Origin: G020353115 sp964481765
GTDB taxonomy: Bacteria; Bacteroidota; Bacteroidia; Bacteroidales; VadinHA17
Assembly: GCA_964481765.1 (NCBI GenBank)
Contig: CAYZVJ010000078.1
Span: 1 to 15,706 of the forward strand
DNA length: 15,706 nucleotides
Reading direction: 5' to 3'
Below are positions 14,421 to 15,706 of the stretch, one piece after another. How positions within the stretch are numbered: position 1 is the stretch's first letter; each line of letters opens with the position of its first letter. A program made the translations under genes and the position numbers. The notes below the pieces were generated by a model that saw only the letters and a list, made by a program, of their open reading frames with translations, was not told the DNA's origin and made no database searches.

Positions 14421-15706
14421 AAACACGAACACTCATTTGTTGTTTAGGGATACTGGTCTCATCACCGCTGTTTGCACAGCTCGACACCTTGAACTACTAC
14501 CTTAAGACAGGCCTTGAAAACAACCTTGCACTGAAGCAGAAGCAGGCTTCCTTTGAAAAGAGCATGTTAGCGGTTAAAGAGGCCCGTCGGATGTTTTACC
14601 CGGGGATCTCTTTCAACGCACGATACTCCATTGCAGACGGAGGCAGGGTGATCGAGTTTCCGGTTGGAGATCTTATGAATCCGGTCTATTCGACACTGAA
14701 TGCCCTGACCATGTCTGACCTTTTCCCTCAGATTGAAAACCAGGAGTTTACATTCCTTCGCTCCAGGGAGCACGAAACAAAGGTACAACTGGTACAACCC
14801 ATTTTTAATACCGGCCTTCATTATAACTATAAGATAAGGAGTGAATTGCTGCAAGTCAGTCGGGTTGATGTTGACCGGTATAAACGGTACCTGGTGGCAG
14901 AGATAAAAAAGGCCTATTTTAATTATTTGCAGACCCTCAGGATGGAGGAGCTGGTACATGAGACCCGTGAACTCCTGGAGGAGAACCTGCGTGTGAGCAA
15001 TAAATTATTTGAGAATCATAAAGTTACATCAGATGTTGTGTACAGGTCACAGGCAGAAATAAGCAACATAGACCAGTTCATTGCGGAGGTTGAAAAAAAC
15101 AGAAAGGTAGCCCGGTCTTATTTGAACTTCTTACTGAACAGGCCCCTTGAAACACCCCTTTACGATCCTCAGGAAGCGCAGGATACAGTGATCATATCCG
15201 ACCTGGAGCATGCTAAAGATCATGCAATCCACTGGAGAGAAGAACTGGACCTGCTGGATCACTACCTGGATGCTTCGGCATACAATCTGAAAATCATTCG
15301 ATCCCAAAACCATCCCATGCTCCTGGCTGCTGTGGATTATGGATTTCAAGGGGAAAAGTACCGGTTTACGGCAGAAGATGATTTTGTGATCGCTTCATTT
15401 GTCCTGAGGTGGGATATCTTCTCGGGTTTTCAAAACCGGGCGCGGATTAAACAGGCTGTGGTTGAGACAGAGCTGTTAAAACAACAAAAAGAGGAAGTGG
15501 AACAACAGATCAGATTGGAAGTGACACAAGCCTATTACGACCTGAAAGCTGCCGTTCAATCCGTCCGGTCCGCTGAAATGGAATGCATTCATGCACAGAA
15601 AGCATTCAGGCTGGTAGACCGGAAATACGGGGAGGGCATGGCTTCCCTGATCGAATATATGGATGCCAGGACAGCCATGACCAAAGCGGAAACAAACCGG
15701 ATCATT
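14417..15706 (+). CDS. TolC-family outer-membrane efflux protein, C-terminus cut by window edge
   Basis: 430 codons visible, open to the window end. Residues 1-20 form a signal peptide (MKTRTLICCLGILVSSPLFA, then Gln). Two outer-membrane efflux (OEP) repeats follow: the first from about residue 25 (YYLKTGLENNLALKQKQASF, ARRMFYPGISFNARYS, HETKVQLVQPIFNTG), the second in the C-terminal half (HPMLLAAVDYGFQG, ASFVLRWDIFSGFQNRARI, EVEQQIRLEVTQAYYDLKAA, KYGEGMASLIEYMDA). The trimer would form the outer-membrane channel and periplasmic tunnel of a tripartite pump. ATG at 14417 overlaps the tetR stop by four bases. TolC relatives are usually 430-490 aa, so perhaps 20-40 residues are missing. The order TetR-TolC in Bacteroidota usually continues with a periplasmic adaptor and an RND pump; that is expected, not seen. 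Confidence 0.93.
   Translation, partial: MKTRTLICCLGILVSSPLFAQLDTLNYYLKTGLENNLALKQKQASFEKSMLAVKEARRMFYPGISFNARYSIADGGRVIEFPVGDLMNPVYSTLNALTMSDLFPQIENQEFTFLRSREHETKVQLVQPIFNTGLHYNYKIRSELLQVSRVDVDRYKRYLVAEIKKAYFNYLQTLRMEELVHETRELLEENLRVSNKLFENHKVTSDVVYRSQAEISNIDQFIAEVEKNRKVARSYLNFLLNRPLETPLYDPQEAQDTVIISDLEHAKDHAIHWREELDLLDHYLDASAYNLKIIRSQNHPMLLAAVDYGFQGEKYRFTAEDDFVIASFVLRWDIFSGFQNRARIKQAVVETELLKQQKEEVEQQIRLEVTQAYYDLKAAVQSVRSAEMECIHAQKAFRLVDRKYGEGMASLIEYMDARTAMTKAETNRII

Noticed and set aside
14567..14959. Minus-strand open frame (130 codons) opposite the TolC-family gene
   Set aside because: Antisense to OEP-domain coding sequence with signal peptide and coupled start.

Overview
The window looks like a piece of a Bacteroidota chromosome, probably an anaerobic, fermenting member of the Bacteroidales/Marinilabiliales type, assembled as a scaffold from short contigs. 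The case rests on the protein families present, on two matches to the Bacteroidota -7 promoter element TAnnTTTG placed just upstream of genes, and on a full acetate plus butyrate (or branched-chain acid) acyl-phosphate fermentation set. Two runs of exactly 100 N (2421-2520 and 8126-8225) look like fixed-size scaffold gaps.

Layout. 1-2768 (minus): a large fused FAD-binding / Fe-S oxidoreductase of the D-lactate / D-2-hydroxyacid dehydrogenase type, cut by the window edge at its C-terminus and crossed by a gap. 3001-8125 (plus): a five-gene run pta - 3-hydroxyacyl-CoA dehydrogenase - ackA - ptb - buk, with a likely promoter at 2955-2962; buk is cut by the second gap. 8226-8821 (minus): an SDR oxidoreductase missing its C-terminus in the same gap. 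8957-9553 (plus): a small secreted outer-membrane beta-barrel protein. A perfect bidirectional terminator (9594-9613) separates it from a convergent cold-shock protein (9640-9843, minus). 10106-10642 (plus): a SlyD-type FKBP prolyl isomerase with a His/Cys tail. 10692-11942 (minus) and 12218-13540 (plus): two divergent paralogues of the dicarboxylate/amino acid:cation symporter family, sharing an upstream region that holds a perfect 23-bp palindrome. 13776-15706 (plus): a TetR regulator overlapping a TolC-family outer-membrane efflux gene that runs off the window, the usual head of an RND efflux operon.

How it fits together. The two acyl-phosphate routes (Pta/AckA and Ptb/Buk) turn acetyl-CoA and a C4 or branched acyl-CoA into acids with ATP gain. 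The dehydrogenase between them could reduce acetoacetyl-CoA to 3-hydroxybutyryl-CoA. The divergent flavin/Fe-S dehydrogenase could supply pyruvate or 2-oxoacids. The two symporters would import glutamate, aspartate or C4-dicarboxylates, plausible fermentation substrates. The TetR/TolC pair is a separate efflux unit with a visible autoregulatory operator pair. I see no CRISPR array, prophage, insertion sequence, tRNA, rRNA or defence system. Nothing here is clearly a wholly new system; the best leads are regulatory palindromes, the composition of the fermentation cluster and active-site variations.
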